DNA of 64,000 nucleotides from Micromonospora sp. MA102 (GCF_025460765.1 NZ_JAMWEG010000008.1:1-64000), one strand, 5' to 3'. Positions 29,440 to 38,220 are shown, counted from the stretch's first letter. A program made the numbers and translations. Notes: generated by a model from the sequence alone, not told the origin.

Positions 29440-30518
29440 GCCTCCAGGATCTCCGCCAGCACGTCCGTGAAGGCGTCGGTCGTCGCCGGATCGCGCACCG
29501 CGATCCGCAGCCAGTCCGGGCCCAGCCCGGGGAAGGTGTCGCCGCGGCGGACCGCCCAGCCGCGCTCCCGCAGCCGCTCCCGTACGCCGGCGGCGCCGGC
29601 CAGGTGGACCAGGACGAAGGCGCTGGCGGGGCGGCCGGCGACGCGTACCCCGGGCAGGCCGGACAGGCGGGCCACCAGGTGGTCGCGGTCGGCGGCGAGC
29701 CCGGCGGCGATGGCGCGTTCGGCCGCGGCGGCGGCCGGGGACGCGCAGGCCGTGGCGGCGGCGAGCGCCGGGGTGGAGACCGCCCAGAGCGGCTGGGCGG
29801 CGGCGAGCCGGGCGAGCAGGGCGGCGTCGCCCAGCAGGTAGCCGATCCGTAGCCCGGCCAGTCCCCAGGTCTTGGTGAGGCTGCGGACCACCACGAGGCC
29901 GGGCAGGTCGCGGCGGCCGGCCAGGGACTCGGGCTCGCCGTCGACGCCGGGGGCTGCCGTGGTGTCGGCGAACGCCTCGTCGACCACGAGCACCCGGCCC
30001 GGGCGGGCCAGCGCGACGAGCGCCTCGGCGGGGTGCAGCACGGAGGTGGGGTTTGTGGGGTTGCCGAGCAGCACCAGGTCGGCGTCGGCGGGCACCCGGG
30101 CCGGGTCGAGCCGGAAGTCGTCGGCCGGGTCGAGCAGCACCCGCTCGACGGTGTGGCCGGCGGCCCGCAGGGCGGCCTCCGGCTCGGTGAACTGCGGGTG
30201 CACCACCACCGGCCGCCGGGCCTCGCGCAGCGCCCGGGCGATCAGCACGAAGCCCTCGGCGGCGCCGGCCGTGAGGAGTACCTCCTCCGGGGGACGCCCG
30301 TGCCGGGCCGCGACGGCGGCCCGGGCCGGACCGGGATCCGGGTACGCGGCCAGCGCGCCCATGGCGGCGACCAGCGGGTCGGCCAGCCAGTCCGGCATCG
30401 GGGCGCGGCGGACGTTGACGGCCAGGTCGACCAGACCGGGGGTGGCCTCGGCGTCCCCGTGGTGGCCGAGGTCGGGCTCGCCCGCCGCGGCGGCGGTCCC
30501 GATCAGCTGAGCGCGCAT
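29436..30518 (-). CDS. CobC/CobD-like PLP aminotransferase (threonine-phosphate decarboxylase type)
   Basis: A 360-residue fold-type I PLP enzyme resembling actinobacterial CobC proteins. These are proposed to make (R)-1-amino-2-propanol phosphate from L-threonine phosphate for the nucleotide loop of cobalamin. The PLP Lys lies in VVRSLTKTWGLAGLRIGY near 213, and the cofactor motifs LGNPTNPTS and VVDEAFAD are seen. Operon position ahead of cobT supports this over histidinol-phosphate aminotransferase, its nearest relative. ATG at 30518; the ribosome site is weak. Confidence 0.85.
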   Translation of the reverse strand: MRAQLIGTAAAAGEPDLGHHGDAEATPGLVDLAVNVRRAPMPDWLADPLVAAMGALAAYPDPGPARAAVAARHGRPPEEVLLTAGAAEGFVLIARALREARRPVVVHPQFTEPEAALRAAGHTVERVLLDPADDFRLDPARVPADADLVLLGNPTNPTSVLHPAEALVALARPGRVLVVDEAFADTTAAPGVDGEPESLAGRRDLPGLVVVRSLTKTWGLAGLRIGYLLGDAALLARLAAAQPLWAVSTPALAAATACASPAAAAAERAIAAGLAADRDHLVARLSGLPGVRVAGRPASAFVLVHLAGAAGVRERLRERGWAVRRGDTFPGLGPDWLRIAVRDPATTDAFTDVLAEILEA

Positions 30519-30617
30519 GTCCGCGATCCTGCCGGGAAGCCGCCGCCCGGGACAGCGCATCCCGGCGTGGGCCGCGTCACCACCGCTGAACCCCCTCGCC
30601 CGTTTATGAATTCTTCT

Positions 30618-30636
30618 CATTTCCGAATCGGAAATG
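30618..30636. promoter_or_regulatory. Palindromic operator candidate before the penicillin-binding protein gene
   Basis: CATTTCCG-AAT-CGGAAATG forms two perfect 8-base arms in an AT-rich patch four bases before the TAGCTT -10. It overlaps the expected -35 to -10 spacer of the PBP promoter. Confidence 0.55.
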
Positions 30637-30639
30637 TCA

Positions 30640-30645
30640 TAGCTT
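30640..30645 (+). promoter_or_regulatory. -10 element (TAGCTT) of a leaderless PBP transcript
   Basis: Six bases separate the hexamer from the GTG at 30652, and no ribosome site is present. Confidence 0.5.
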
Positions 30646-30651
30646 GACCAC

Positions 30652-32787
30652 GTGAGCAACCGACCCCTTGCCTCCGCTGGTCGTGCCGTGCCCCTCCTCC
30701 GCGCCGGACTCATCGCCGGCATCGTGGTCGCCGCCGCGGCCTATCCGCTGGCCGCCGTCACCGGCATCGGGGCCAAGGCCACCGCACACGCAGTGGAGCA
30801 GAAGACGAACATCCTGAAGACCGCGCTGCCCGCCGAGACCTCGTACCTGTACGCGCCGGACGGCAAGACCGTGCTGACGATGTTCTACGAGGAGTACCGG
30901 CAGTACACCAAGATCGACGACATGTCGCCGAACATCCAGCAGGCGATCGTCGCCGCCGAGGACAACCGCTTCTACCAGCACCACGGCGTCGACCCGAAGG
31001 GCGTGGCCCGCGCCTTCGTGTCCAACGCCCGGTCCGGCGGCGTCTCCCAGGGCGCCTCGACGATCACCATGCAGTACGTCCGGATGGCCCTGCGGGACAG
31101 CGCGAAGACCCCGAAGGAGGTCCAGGAGGCCACCCAGCAGACCAGCCTGCGCAAGGTCAAGGAGATGCGCATGGCGCTGGACATCGAGAAGCACGTCAGC
31201 AAGGAACAGATCCTCGAGCGCTACCTGAACTCGGCCTACTTCGGCCACCGGGCGTACGGGATCTACGCGGCCTCGCAGATCTTCTTCTCCAAGACCCCGG
31301 CCACCCTCACCCCGGTCGAGGCGGCCACCCTGGCCGGCCTGGTCAAGTCCCCGTCGGAGTACGACCCGATCACCTCCGACCAGAAGGACGCCACCGGCCG
31401 GCGCAACTACGTGCTCGACAACATGGCCCGCCTCGGCTACCTCTCGCCGGACGCGGTGGCGACGGCCAAGACCGAACCGATCCAGCTGCGGCTGACCAAC
31501 CCGCCGAACGACTGCGCCTCGCTCCTGGAGAAGTACCGGGCGACCTGGGGCTTCTACTGCGACTACCTGAAGAACTGGTGGAGCAGCCAGCCCGCGTTCG
31601 GGGACAACCGGCTGGAACGGATGGACAAGCTGCGCCGCGGCGGTTATCGCATCGTGCTCGCCCTCGACCCCAAAATCCAGGAGGCGGCGGAGAAGAACGT
31701 CGGCGCGAAGGACGGCACCGGCAGCCCGTTCGCCAACGGGGTCGTGGTCGCCGAACCGGGCACCGGGCGGATCAAGGCGATGGCGGTGAACCGGACCTAT
31801 TCGCTCGACCTGAGCGAGAACCCGAACAGTTCCAACCCGGAGGCCGGCCCGAACGTCAAGGCGAACTATCCGAACACGGTCGCGCCGCTGCTCGGCGGGG
31901 GCACACTCCCCGGATACCAGGCCGGATCGACGTTCAAGATGTTCACGATGCTCGCCGCGCTCAACTCCGGGACGAAGCTCTCCGACACCATCAACTCGCC
32001 GTACCGCTACCAGTCCAAGGTCTACGACGGGTGGGCGCCGTCGAACGCCAGCGGCGCGATGACCGGCGTGCAGACCATGTGGTCCGGCTTCGGCAAGTCG
32101 GTGAACACCTTCTTCGTGCAGCTGGAGGAGAAGGTCGGCGCGGAGAAGGGAGTGCGCCTGGCCGAGCAGCTCGGGCTGCGCTGGCGTACCGACGTGGACC
32201 GTGACCACGCCTCGCCGGACAAGGCGAACAAGTGGGGCGCGTTCACCCTGGGCGTCTCCGACGCCACCCCCCTGGAGGTGGCGAACGCGTACGCCGCGGT
32301 CGCGGCCGACGGCCGGTACTGCGAGGCGATCCCGGTCAACTCGATCATGAACCGGGACGGCACGCCGGCCACGTACCGCACGCCGGGCGGGGTGCAGCGG
32401 GAGGTCGCCAAGCCCCGGTGCCGACAGGTCGTGAGCGCCGACGCAGCCCGGGCGGCCACCGACGCGGCCCGCTGCCCGACCGGCGACACCCCGGCCAAGG
32501 GGGGCTGCGGCGGCTGGTCGACCGCGGACAGCGTGCGGGGCACGGTCGGCCGCCCGGTCGCCGGCAAGACGGGTACCACCGACAGCACCCGGTCCGCCTG
32601 GTTCGCCGGCTACACCCCGGAGCTGGCCGCGGCGAGCTTCATCGCCGACCCGGACAACCCGTTCAACGCGGTGGGTGACGGGTTGTCCCAGGTGCCCGTC
32701 AACGCGGTGGCCATGACCCTGCGCGACGCCCTGAAGGGCCAACCCACCCGCCAGTTCACCCCACCGTCCGACCAGATAGTCGGCTGA
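30652..32787 (+). CDS. Class A penicillin-binding protein (GT51 glycosyltransferase plus transpeptidase)
   Basis: A 711-residue bifunctional peptidoglycan synthase. An N-terminal membrane anchor lies near residues 17-40. The GT51 domain has the catalytic Glu in AAEDNRFYQHHGVD near 102 and GASTITMQYVRM. The transpeptidase domain has the SxxK motif in GSTFKMF near 426, SVN in GKSVNTFF, and KTGTT near 638. It lacks the long C-terminal PASTA or Pro-rich tails of some actinobacterial PBP1 proteins. The GTG start has no ribosome site, but a TAGCTT lies six bases upstream. A palindrome just before the -10 may bind a regulator. Confidence 0.93.
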   Translation: MSNRPLASAGRAVPLLRAGLIAGIVVAAAAYPLAAVTGIGAKATAHAVEQKTNILKTALPAETSYLYAPDGKTVLTMFYEEYRQYTKIDDMSPNIQQAIVAAEDNRFYQHHGVDPKGVARAFVSNARSGGVSQGASTITMQYVRMALRDSAKTPKEVQEATQQTSLRKVKEMRMALDIEKHVSKEQILERYLNSAYFGHRAYGIYAASQIFFSKTPATLTPVEAATLAGLVKSPSEYDPITSDQKDATGRRNYVLDNMARLGYLSPDAVATAKTEPIQLRLTNPPNDCASLLEKYRATWGFYCDYLKNWWSSQPAFGDNRLERMDKLRRGGYRIVLALDPKIQEAAEKNVGAKDGTGSPFANGVVVAEPGTGRIKAMAVNRTYSLDLSENPNSSNPEAGPNVKANYPNTVAPLLGGGTLPGYQAGSTFKMFTMLAALNSGTKLSDTINSPYRYQSKVYDGWAPSNASGAMTGVQTMWSGFGKSVNTFFVQLEEKVGAEKGVRLAEQLGLRWRTDVDRDHASPDKANKWGAFTLGVSDATPLEVANAYAAVAADGRYCEAIPVNSIMNRDGTPATYRTPGGVQREVAKPRCRQVVSADAARAATDAARCPTGDTPAKGGCGGWSTADSVRGTVGRPVAGKTGTTDSTRSAWFAGYTPELAAASFIADPDNPFNAVGDGLSQVPVNAVAMTLRDALKGQPTRQFTPPSDQIVG

Positions 32788-32821
32788 CCCTCCCTGAGCT
32801 GCCCGGGGGTGCGCCCGGGCC

Positions 32822-32883
32822 AGTTGATCAAGAGGTTTGCGCGCGGAATCCCTCGATTCCTGACGCAAACCTCTTGATCAACT
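32822..32883. terminator. Long nested palindrome, terminator or repeat element
   Basis: Perfect 20-base arms (AGTTGATCAAGAGGTTTGCG at 32822-32841 and its complement at 32864-32883) enclose an inner GGAATC/GATTCC stem-loop. It lies between the convergent PBP and acetyltransferase genes, is AT-rich for this genome, and may be a mobile palindromic intergenic repeat used as a terminator. Confidence 0.7.
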
Positions 32884-32907
32884 TCCACCGTCCGGGGCGG
32901 GCGGGGG

Positions 32908-33477
32908 TCAGCGGAGGTCGGCGCTCACGAAGGACCAGAGTTCCAGGTCCACCCGGGCGCCGTGCACGAAGCCGGCGTTGCGGAGCAGGCCCTCGTAGCT
33001 GAAGCCGGCCTTCTCCGCCACCCGGCGGGAGGCGACGTTGCCGGGGGCGACCCGCAGCTCGACGCGCTGGAAGCCGTGCTCCAGGATCAGCGCGATGGCG
33101 ACCGCGTCGACCGCCTCGGCGGCCAGGCCGTAGCCGCGGGCGTGCGGGGCGATCGCGTAGGACACCTCGGTCAGCCGGGCGCCCCAGTCGGTGCGGCGGG
33201 TCCACAGGCAGCCCACCACCCGGCGGTCCTCGCGGCGGACCACCGCCCAGTGGTCGCCGTCGCCGCTGTCCCGGCGCTGCCGGGCCAGCTCGGTGCACCA
33301 GGCCCGCCCGTCGATCTGCCCCGACGCGTCGGCCAGCGGCAGCCAGCGCTGGGTGCGCCGGTCCGCGAACACCTCGTCGACCGCCTCGGCGTCCGCCGCG
33401 ACGAGCTGGCGCACCTCGGTGCGCGGGGTGGAGACGGTCAGCGCCGGGAACCGGCGCACCGCCACCTGACCGATCAC
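32908..33477 (-). CDS. GNAT N-acetyltransferase (RimJ/RimL type)
   Basis: A 189-residue GNAT protein. The acetyl-CoA binding region is APHARGYGLAAEAVDAVAIALI near residues 110-131, followed by RVELRVAPGNVASRRVAEKAGFSYEG, the hallmark C-terminal GNAT segment. The substrate is unknown; RimJ/L relatives acetylate protein N-termini or small amines. GTG at 33477 has GGAGG eight bases upstream and overlaps the cobB stop by four bases, so it is co-transcribed with cobB. Confidence 0.88.
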   Translation of the reverse strand: MIGQVAVRRFPALTVSTPRTEVRQLVAADAEAVDEVFADRRTQRWLPLADASGQIDGRAWCTELARQRRDSGDGDHWAVVRREDRRVVGCLWTRRTDWGARLTEVSYAIAPHARGYGLAAEAVDAVAIALILEHGFQRVELRVAPGNVASRRVAEKAGFSYEGLLRNAGFVHGARVDLELWSFVSADLR

Positions 33478-34838
33478 GCCGGGGCCTCCGCGGGGGCCAG
33501 GGCCGCCGCAACCAGCCGGGCCGCCAGCTCCGGGTACGCGGCCCAGTGCGGCACGAGCTGCGAGGCGTGCACGCCCCGCCACACGAACCCCTCCGGGGCG
33601 CCACCCTCCCAGCGCCAGGCCGCCCGCTCGCCGGCCCGCGGGGTGAGCACCGCGGCGTGCTGCTTGTGCCCCACCACCGTCGTGCCGGCCCGGGCCACCA
33701 CGCTGTCGACGGCCGCGGTCGCCTCCCGGTAGCCGACCACCAGGCCGTCCCGGCTGGCGCCGACCGCGTCGAGCACCCCGCACATGGGCAGGCCGTCCAG
33801 CTCCCGGGCCAGCCAGAGCAGGCCGGCCCCCTCGGCGACCACGGGACGGCCCGTGCGGGCCAGCTCGGCCACCGCGATGCAGAGCCGGCGGTTGGCGGAG
33901 AGCTGCTCCGCGTACGTCTCCGGGAGCCCGCCGCCGACGACCAGCGCGCGGGTGCCGGCGGGGAGCGCCTCGTCGCGAAGCGGGTCGACGGTGACCACCT
34001 CGGCGCCGGCCGCGCGCAGCAGCTCGGCGGTCTCCGGGTGGCTGTAGCTGCCGCCCGGGCCGCCGGCCAGCGCGACCACCGGCCGTTCCCCGGCGGGCGG
34101 GTCGGCCGGCTCCGGCGACCACGGCGCGGCGGTCAGCTCCGGGGCGGACCGGGCCAGCGCCAGCAGCCGGTCGAGGTCGATCGTGGCGGCGGCCGCCTCG
34201 CCGAGCCGGCGCACCGCCCGCTGGGCCTCGGCGTCGCGCTGGACCACCGGCACCAGGCCGTGCCGGCGGGCGGGCAGCACCGGGGGCAGCTCGTGGCGGC
34301 GCAGCGCGCCGTAGACCGGCACCCCCACGTCGTCGAGCGCCTCGCGGAGCATCGCCTCGTGCCGGGGCGACGCCACCCGGTTGAGGATCACGCCGCCCAG
34401 CCAGAGCTGGTCGTCGTAGGCCCGGAAGCCGTGCACCAGGGCGGCCACCGACTGACCCATCGCGGCCACGTCGACCACCAGCACCACCGGGCTGCGCAGC
34501 GCGGTCGCGACCGCCGCCGTGGACTCGGTCTCCGGCCGGCCGGCGATCGAGTCGTAGAGCCCCATGGTGCCCTGGACCAGCGCGAACCCCGCGTCGGCGG
34601 CGCCGTGGGCGAAGAGGGGGGCGACCCGCTCCGCGCCGACCAGCCGCGGGTCGAGGTTGCGCCCCGGGCGCCCGGCGGCCAACCCCAGGTAGGTCGCGTC
34701 GACCTGGTCCGGCCCGATCTTGAACCCGGCCACGTCCAGCCCCCGGTCGGCGAGGGCCGCGAGCAGGCCCAGCGAGAGGGCACCGGTGCCGTGCCCCGAG
34801 GAGGGCGCGCTCAGCACGACGCGCGGCACGACGGTCAT
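33474..34838 (-). CDS. cobB: Cobyrinate a,c-diamide synthase
   Basis: A 454-residue ATP-dependent glutamine amidotransferase that amidates carboxylates a and c of (hydrogeno)byrinate. N-terminal P-loop-like domain: VVLSAPSSGHGTGALSLG at residues about 7-24. Glutaminase domain from about 245: ALAGGPGGSYSHPET and GGGLPETYAEQL, the latter near the oxyanion region. A free-Cys nucleophile is expected in this class; VVAEGAGLLWLARELDGLPMCGVLD is the corresponding region. Two tandem ATGs; the second (34838) is better spaced from CAGGAG. Confidence 0.9.
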   Translation of the reverse strand: MTVVPRVVLSAPSSGHGTGALSLGLLAALADRGLDVAGFKIGPDQVDATYLGLAAGRPGRNLDPRLVGAERVAPLFAHGAADAGFALVQGTMGLYDSIAGRPETESTAAVATALRSPVVLVVDVAAMGQSVAALVHGFRAYDDQLWLGGVILNRVASPRHEAMLREALDDVGVPVYGALRRHELPPVLPARRHGLVPVVQRDAEAQRAVRRLGEAAAATIDLDRLLALARSAPELTAAPWSPEPADPPAGERPVVALAGGPGGSYSHPETAELLRAAGAEVVTVDPLRDEALPAGTRALVVGGGLPETYAEQLSANRRLCIAVAELARTGRPVVAEGAGLLWLARELDGLPMCGVLDAVGASRDGLVVGYREATAAVDSVVARAGTTVVGHKQHAAVLTPRAGERAAWRWEGGAPEGFVWRGVHASQLVPHWAAYPELAARLVAAALAPAEAPA

Positions 34839-34959
34839 CATCGACTCCTGCTCTGGGGTGGTTTCCGCCCGCGTGACCATACCCGCCCGGACCGACGCTC
34901 GGCGGCCGGCGATCGGCCCGATCCGGCCCGGCGCGGGCCAGTGGCGCCGCTCATACGGG

Positions 34960-34965
34960 TAGCCT
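34960..34965 (+). promoter_or_regulatory. -10 element (TAGCCT) of a leaderless SURF1 transcript
   Basis: Eight bases precede the GTG at 34974; no ribosome site is seen. Confidence 0.45.
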
Positions 34966-34973
34966 TGGCCAAC

Positions 34974-35789
34974 GTGTACCGGTTCCTGCTGACCCCGCGC
35001 TGGCTCGGCTATCTCGCGCTGACCCTGGTCGCGGCCGCGGTGATGGTCTTCCTCGGCAACTGGCAGCTGGACCGCTACCGGGGCCGGACCGCCATCAACG
35101 AGCGGATCGACGCCGGCGCCACCATGACCCCCGCGCCGCTGCGCGAGGCCCTGCCGGCGCCGACCGGCGGCCCGGGCACCACCGGCCCGGTCCCGGCCGA
35201 CCGACTCACCTGGACCAGGGTCACCGCCACCGGCCGGTACGACAGCGCCAACGTCGTCCTGGTCCGTGGCCGCACCGTCGACAACACGGTCGGCTTCGAG
35301 GTGCTCACCCCGCTGGTCCTCGACGACGGCAGCGCCGTGCTGGTCGACCGCGGCTGGGTCCCGCCCGTCCCCGGCGGGAACGCCACCGCCCAGCCGCCGG
35401 TGCCGGCCGCGCCGGCCGGCGCGGTGACGGTCACCGGCCGGCTGGTGTCCAGCGAGAGCGGCGGCGGCGCGGTCGACCGGCGCGACGGCAAGCTGGAGAC
35501 CCGGCGGATCAGCATCCCCCGCCTGGCGAAGCAGCTTCCCTACCCGGTGTCCGGCGGCTACGTGCTGCTCGACCACCAGACGCCGGCCGCCGACCCGGCG
35601 TTCCAGGCGGTGCCGATCGGGCACACCAACAACTGGCAGAACTTCGGCTACGTGGTGCAGTGGTGGCTCTTCGCCGGCATGAGCCTGGTGGGTTACGGCT
35701 GGGTCGCCCGTCGGGAGGCGCGCCGGCTGGCCGGCCTCGACGGGCCGCGCGAGCCGGTCGACCGGGCCGCCGAGCCGGCCGCAACCTGA
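34974..35789 (+). CDS. SURF1-family cytochrome oxidase biogenesis protein
   Basis: A 271-residue membrane protein with helices near residues 11-28 (LGYLALTLVAAAVMVFLGNWQLDRY, the SURF1 N-terminal signature) and near 222-243, framing an extracytoplasmic domain. SURF1 homologues support assembly of haem a3/CuB in aa3-type oxidase. GTG at 34974 is chosen because the protein then begins right at the first helix. The C-terminal tail (VARREARRLAGLDG) is basic and cytosolic. Confidence 0.9.
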   Translation: MYRFLLTPRWLGYLALTLVAAAVMVFLGNWQLDRYRGRTAINERIDAGATMTPAPLREALPAPTGGPGTTGPVPADRLTWTRVTATGRYDSANVVLVRGRTVDNTVGFEVLTPLVLDDGSAVLVDRGWVPPVPGGNATAQPPVPAAPAGAVTVTGRLVSSESGGGAVDRRDGKLETRRISIPRLAKQLPYPVSGGYVLLDHQTPAADPAFQAVPIGHTNNWQNFGYVVQWWLFAGMSLVGYGWVARREARRLAGLDGPREPVDRAAEPAAT

Positions 35790-35848
35790 CCCCGGTCGGC
35801 GCCTCCGGACCGGCCCTTCGACGGGCACACCGGGCGGCGGGGACGCTG

Positions 35849-35854
35849 TAGGGT
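35849..35854 (+). promoter_or_regulatory. -10 element (TAGGGT) for a leaderless upstream ORF
   Basis: Six bases separate this hexamer from the ATG at 35861. Confidence 0.5.
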
Positions 35855-35860
35855 CCGCCC

Positions 35861-35890
35861 ATGATCGTGAACCGTGGGGGGTCGCGGTGA
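35861..35890 (+). CDS. Nine-codon leaderless upstream ORF (MIVNRGGSR)
   Basis: ATG at 35861 lies six bases after a TAGGGT hexamer. It encodes nine codons ending at a TGA that overlaps the GTG start of the next gene (GTGA). Its run of six G within the GGG GGG codons could double as the ribosome site for that gene. It may serve to recruit ribosomes for coupled translation; a functional peptide is less likely. Confidence 0.45.
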   Translation: MIVNRGGSR

Positions 35891-36582
35891 CCCCTGACCC
35901 CACGATGCCGCAGCCCGGCGAGCCCCCGGCGGCGTACGACCCGTGGGCCGCCATGCCGCCGGCCGTCGCGCCGCCCACCGAGCAGTTCCCGGTGCTGGCC
36001 GCGCCTCCGGCGGATCCCCCGGTCACCACCGCGCAGTTCGCGGTGCCGGCCGCGACCTCGTTCTCCGCGCCGCCCGCGACCGCGCAGTTCTCCGCGCCGC
36101 CCGCGACCGCGCAGTTCTCCGCGCCGCCCGCTCCGCCGGTCGGGGCGCCGTACGCCGGGACGCCGGCGCTCCCCGCGGCCGCGTACCCGCCCGCACCGGC
36201 CCCGCCGGTCGGTCCGCTGCCGCCGGCGCAGTCCGTGGTGGCCGTGCAGATCGGCGAGATCATGGTGACGCCGCCGGTGATCCGCACGCCGGCCGGTGTC
36301 CTGCCGCTCGCCGGCGCCTCCTGGCACGTGATGGACCACTGGCAGAAGGAGGAGAAGGTGGCGACCTGGGCGGTGGTCGCCGCGGTCCTGGGCTTCTTCT
36401 GCCTGACCGTGTTCAGCCTCCTGTTCCTGCTGATCAAGGAGACGCGGCACCACGGCACCGTGCAGGTGACGGTCACCAACGGCGGCTACCAGTACGTGGC
36501 CCGGATCCCGGTGGCCGACCAGTTCCAGGTGCAGCAGATCAACAACCAGGTCAACTACGCCCGGTCGCTGTCGGTCGCCTGA
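35887..36582 (+). CDS. Pro/Ala-rich membrane protein of unknown function
   Basis: A 231-residue protein. A disordered Pro/Ala-rich N-terminal half (residues 1-115) contains near-perfect repeats of ATAQFSAPP. A conserved domain follows (VVAVQIGEIMVTPPVIRTPAG), then one membrane helix at about 163-184 (VVAAVLGFFCLTVFSLLFLLI) and a short C-terminal domain. Conserved C-terminal parts of this kind occur in many actinomycetes without assigned function. GTG start at 35887, translationally coupled to a nine-codon upstream ORF. Confidence 0.75.
   Translation: MTPDPTMPQPGEPPAAYDPWAAMPPAVAPPTEQFPVLAAPPADPPVTTAQFAVPAATSFSAPPATAQFSAPPATAQFSAPPAPPVGAPYAGTPALPAAAYPPAPAPPVGPLPPAQSVVAVQIGEIMVTPPVIRTPAGVLPLAGASWHVMDHWQKEEKVATWAVVAAVLGFFCLTVFSLLFLLIKETRHHGTVQVTVTNGGYQYVARIPVADQFQVQQINNQVNYARSLSVA
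36061..36131 (+). repeat. 27-nt in-frame tandem repeat
   Basis: Two full 27-base units and a 17-base partial encode FSAPPATAQ repeats in the disordered N-terminal half of the membrane protein. Copy number is likely to vary between strains. Confidence 0.85.
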
Positions 36583-36589
36583 ACCGCGC

Positions 36590-36616
36590 GCCGGAGGCGG
36601 CCACGCCGCCTCCGGC
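36590..36616. terminator. Bidirectional terminator hairpin
   Basis: A perfect 12-bp stem (GCCGGAGGCGGC / GCCGCCTCCGGC) with a CAC loop lies between convergent genes. Confidence 0.75.
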
Positions 36617-36627
36617 CGGGCCGGCGG

Positions 36628-38220
36628 TCAGCCGGTGACCCGACCGGCGTGGATGGCCCGTACCGCGTCGATGGTGTCCGCCTCGGCGGCGGTCTTGTCG
36701 TCCCGGTAGCGGATCACCCGGGCGAAGCGCAGCGCCATCCCGCCCGGGTAGCGGCTGCTGGTCTGCACCCCGTCGAAGGCGATCTCGACCACCTGCTCCG
36801 GCCGGACCCGGACCACCCAGTCGCCCTTCTCGACGGCCAGCGCGAGGAAACGCTCGGTCTGCCAGCGCAGCAGCTCGTCGGTGAGCCCCTTGAACGTCTT
36901 GCCGAGCATGACGAACTCGCCGGTGCGCGGGTCGCGGGCGCCCAGGTGCAGGTTGGAGAGCCAGCCCTGCCGCCGGCCGCTGCCCCACTCGACCGCCAGC
37001 ACCACCAGGTCGAGGGTGTGCCGCGGCTTCACCTTCACCCAGGCCGCGCCCCGCCGGCCGGCGTCGTAGGGGGCGGCCGGGTCCTTGACCACCACCCCCT
37101 CCTGGCCGGCGTCGACCGCCGCCGCGAAGGCGGCACCGGCCTGCTCGGCGTCGTCCACCTCCACCCGGCCGACCAGCAGCGCCGGGTCGACGGCGCCGGC
37201 CAGCGCGGCCCACCGCTCCCGGCCGGGCAGGTCGATGAGGTCCGTGCCGTCGAGGTGCAGCAGGTCGAAGAAGTACGGCGTCAGCACCGTCTCGCCGGTG
37301 CGCTCGGCCGCCGCGAGCACGGCGGGCGCCACCGGTGTGCCGCCGGTGGTGCTCGGGGTGATGCGCCGGGCGGCCCGGCTGGAGGTCTCCTGGAAGGGCA
37401 GCGGGCGCCCCTCGGCGTCCAGCCCGATCGCCTCGCCGTCGAGCACCAGCTCACGTGCGGGCAGCGCGCGGACAGCGGCCACGACCCCGGGCAGCCGGCC
37501 GGTGATGTCGTCGAGGCTGCGGGTGAAGACCGCGATGTCCTGACCGGACCGGTGCACCTGGATGCGGATGCCGTCGAGCTTGACGTCGACCACCGCCGGG
37601 GTCCCGGTGGCGGTGAGCGCCTCGTCGACCGAGGGCGCGCTCTGCGCCAGCATGGGGGCGAGCGGGCGGCCGACCTGGAGCCCGAACCCGGCCAGTGCGG
37701 CCGCCCCGCCGGAGAGCGCCGCGACCGCCACCGCCCGCAGGTCACCGGCGAGCAGCAGGGCGCGCCGCACGGCGGCGACCGGCACGTCCGCGGCCCGGGC
37801 CACCGCCTCGGTGAGCAGGCCGGCCTGGGCGCCCTGGCGCAGCTCGCCGCGGAACAGGCCGGCCAGCAGCCGCTGCTCGTCGGCGGTGGCCGCGGCGAAG
37901 AGCCGGCCGAGCAGCTCGCGCCGCCGGGCCTGCGAGCCCGCGCCCCCGACGGCCGCGATCTCCTCGATCGCCGCGTCGACGCCGCCCACGGTCAGGCTCG
38001 GCTCGGCAGCCGGCGGGGGCAGGTCACGCAGGCTCGCCCAGCCCACCCCGGTCTGCCGCTGCCGCAGCTCGCCGGCCAGGTAGCCAGCGCCCGCCGGCAC
38101 CTCGTCGGGATCGAGCGACCGCAGCGCGGCGGCCAGCAGCTCCACCTTGGCCCGTCGGCCGCTGGTGGCGCTCACGGCCGCCGACGTGGCCGCCAGCTCA
38201 AGGAAGCGCACGTCCCTCAT
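36628..38220 (-). CDS. ligB: ATP-dependent DNA ligase
   Basis: A 530-residue LigB-like ligase. The order is an N-terminal DNA-binding domain, an adenylation domain with the nucleotidyl Lys in VVDVKLDGIRIQ near residue 212, motif III in YFFDLLHLDG, motif IV in EGVVVKDP, motif V in WVKVKPRHTLDLVVL, and an OB-fold end. Such enzymes are accessory to the NAD-dependent LigA in actinobacteria and are used in repair. ATG at 38220 with AGG just upstream; GTG at 38232 is the alternative. Confidence 0.93.
   Translation of the reverse strand: MRDVRFLELAATSAAVSATSGRRAKVELLAAALRSLDPDEVPAGAGYLAGELRQRQTGVGWASLRDLPPPAAEPSLTVGGVDAAIEEIAAVGGAGSQARRRELLGRLFAAATADEQRLLAGLFRGELRQGAQAGLLTEAVARAADVPVAAVRRALLLAGDLRAVAVAALSGGAAALAGFGLQVGRPLAPMLAQSAPSVDEALTATGTPAVVDVKLDGIRIQVHRSGQDIAVFTRSLDDITGRLPGVVAAVRALPARELVLDGEAIGLDAEGRPLPFQETSSRAARRITPSTTGGTPVAPAVLAAAERTGETVLTPYFFDLLHLDGTDLIDLPGRERWAALAGAVDPALLVGRVEVDDAEQAGAAFAAAVDAGQEGVVVKDPAAPYDAGRRGAAWVKVKPRHTLDLVVLAVEWGSGRRQGWLSNLHLGARDPRTGEFVMLGKTFKGLTDELLRWQTERFLALAVEKGDWVVRVRPEQVVEIAFDGVQTSSRYPGGMALRFARVIRYRDDKTAAEADTIDAVRAIHAGRVTG

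Noticed and set aside
33474..36479. A 1001-codon frame with an apparent extra domain before CobB
   Set aside because: The upstream part is antisense to SURF1 and the Pro-rich membrane protein, both of which have better coding evidence. CobB starts at its own ribosome site at 34838.
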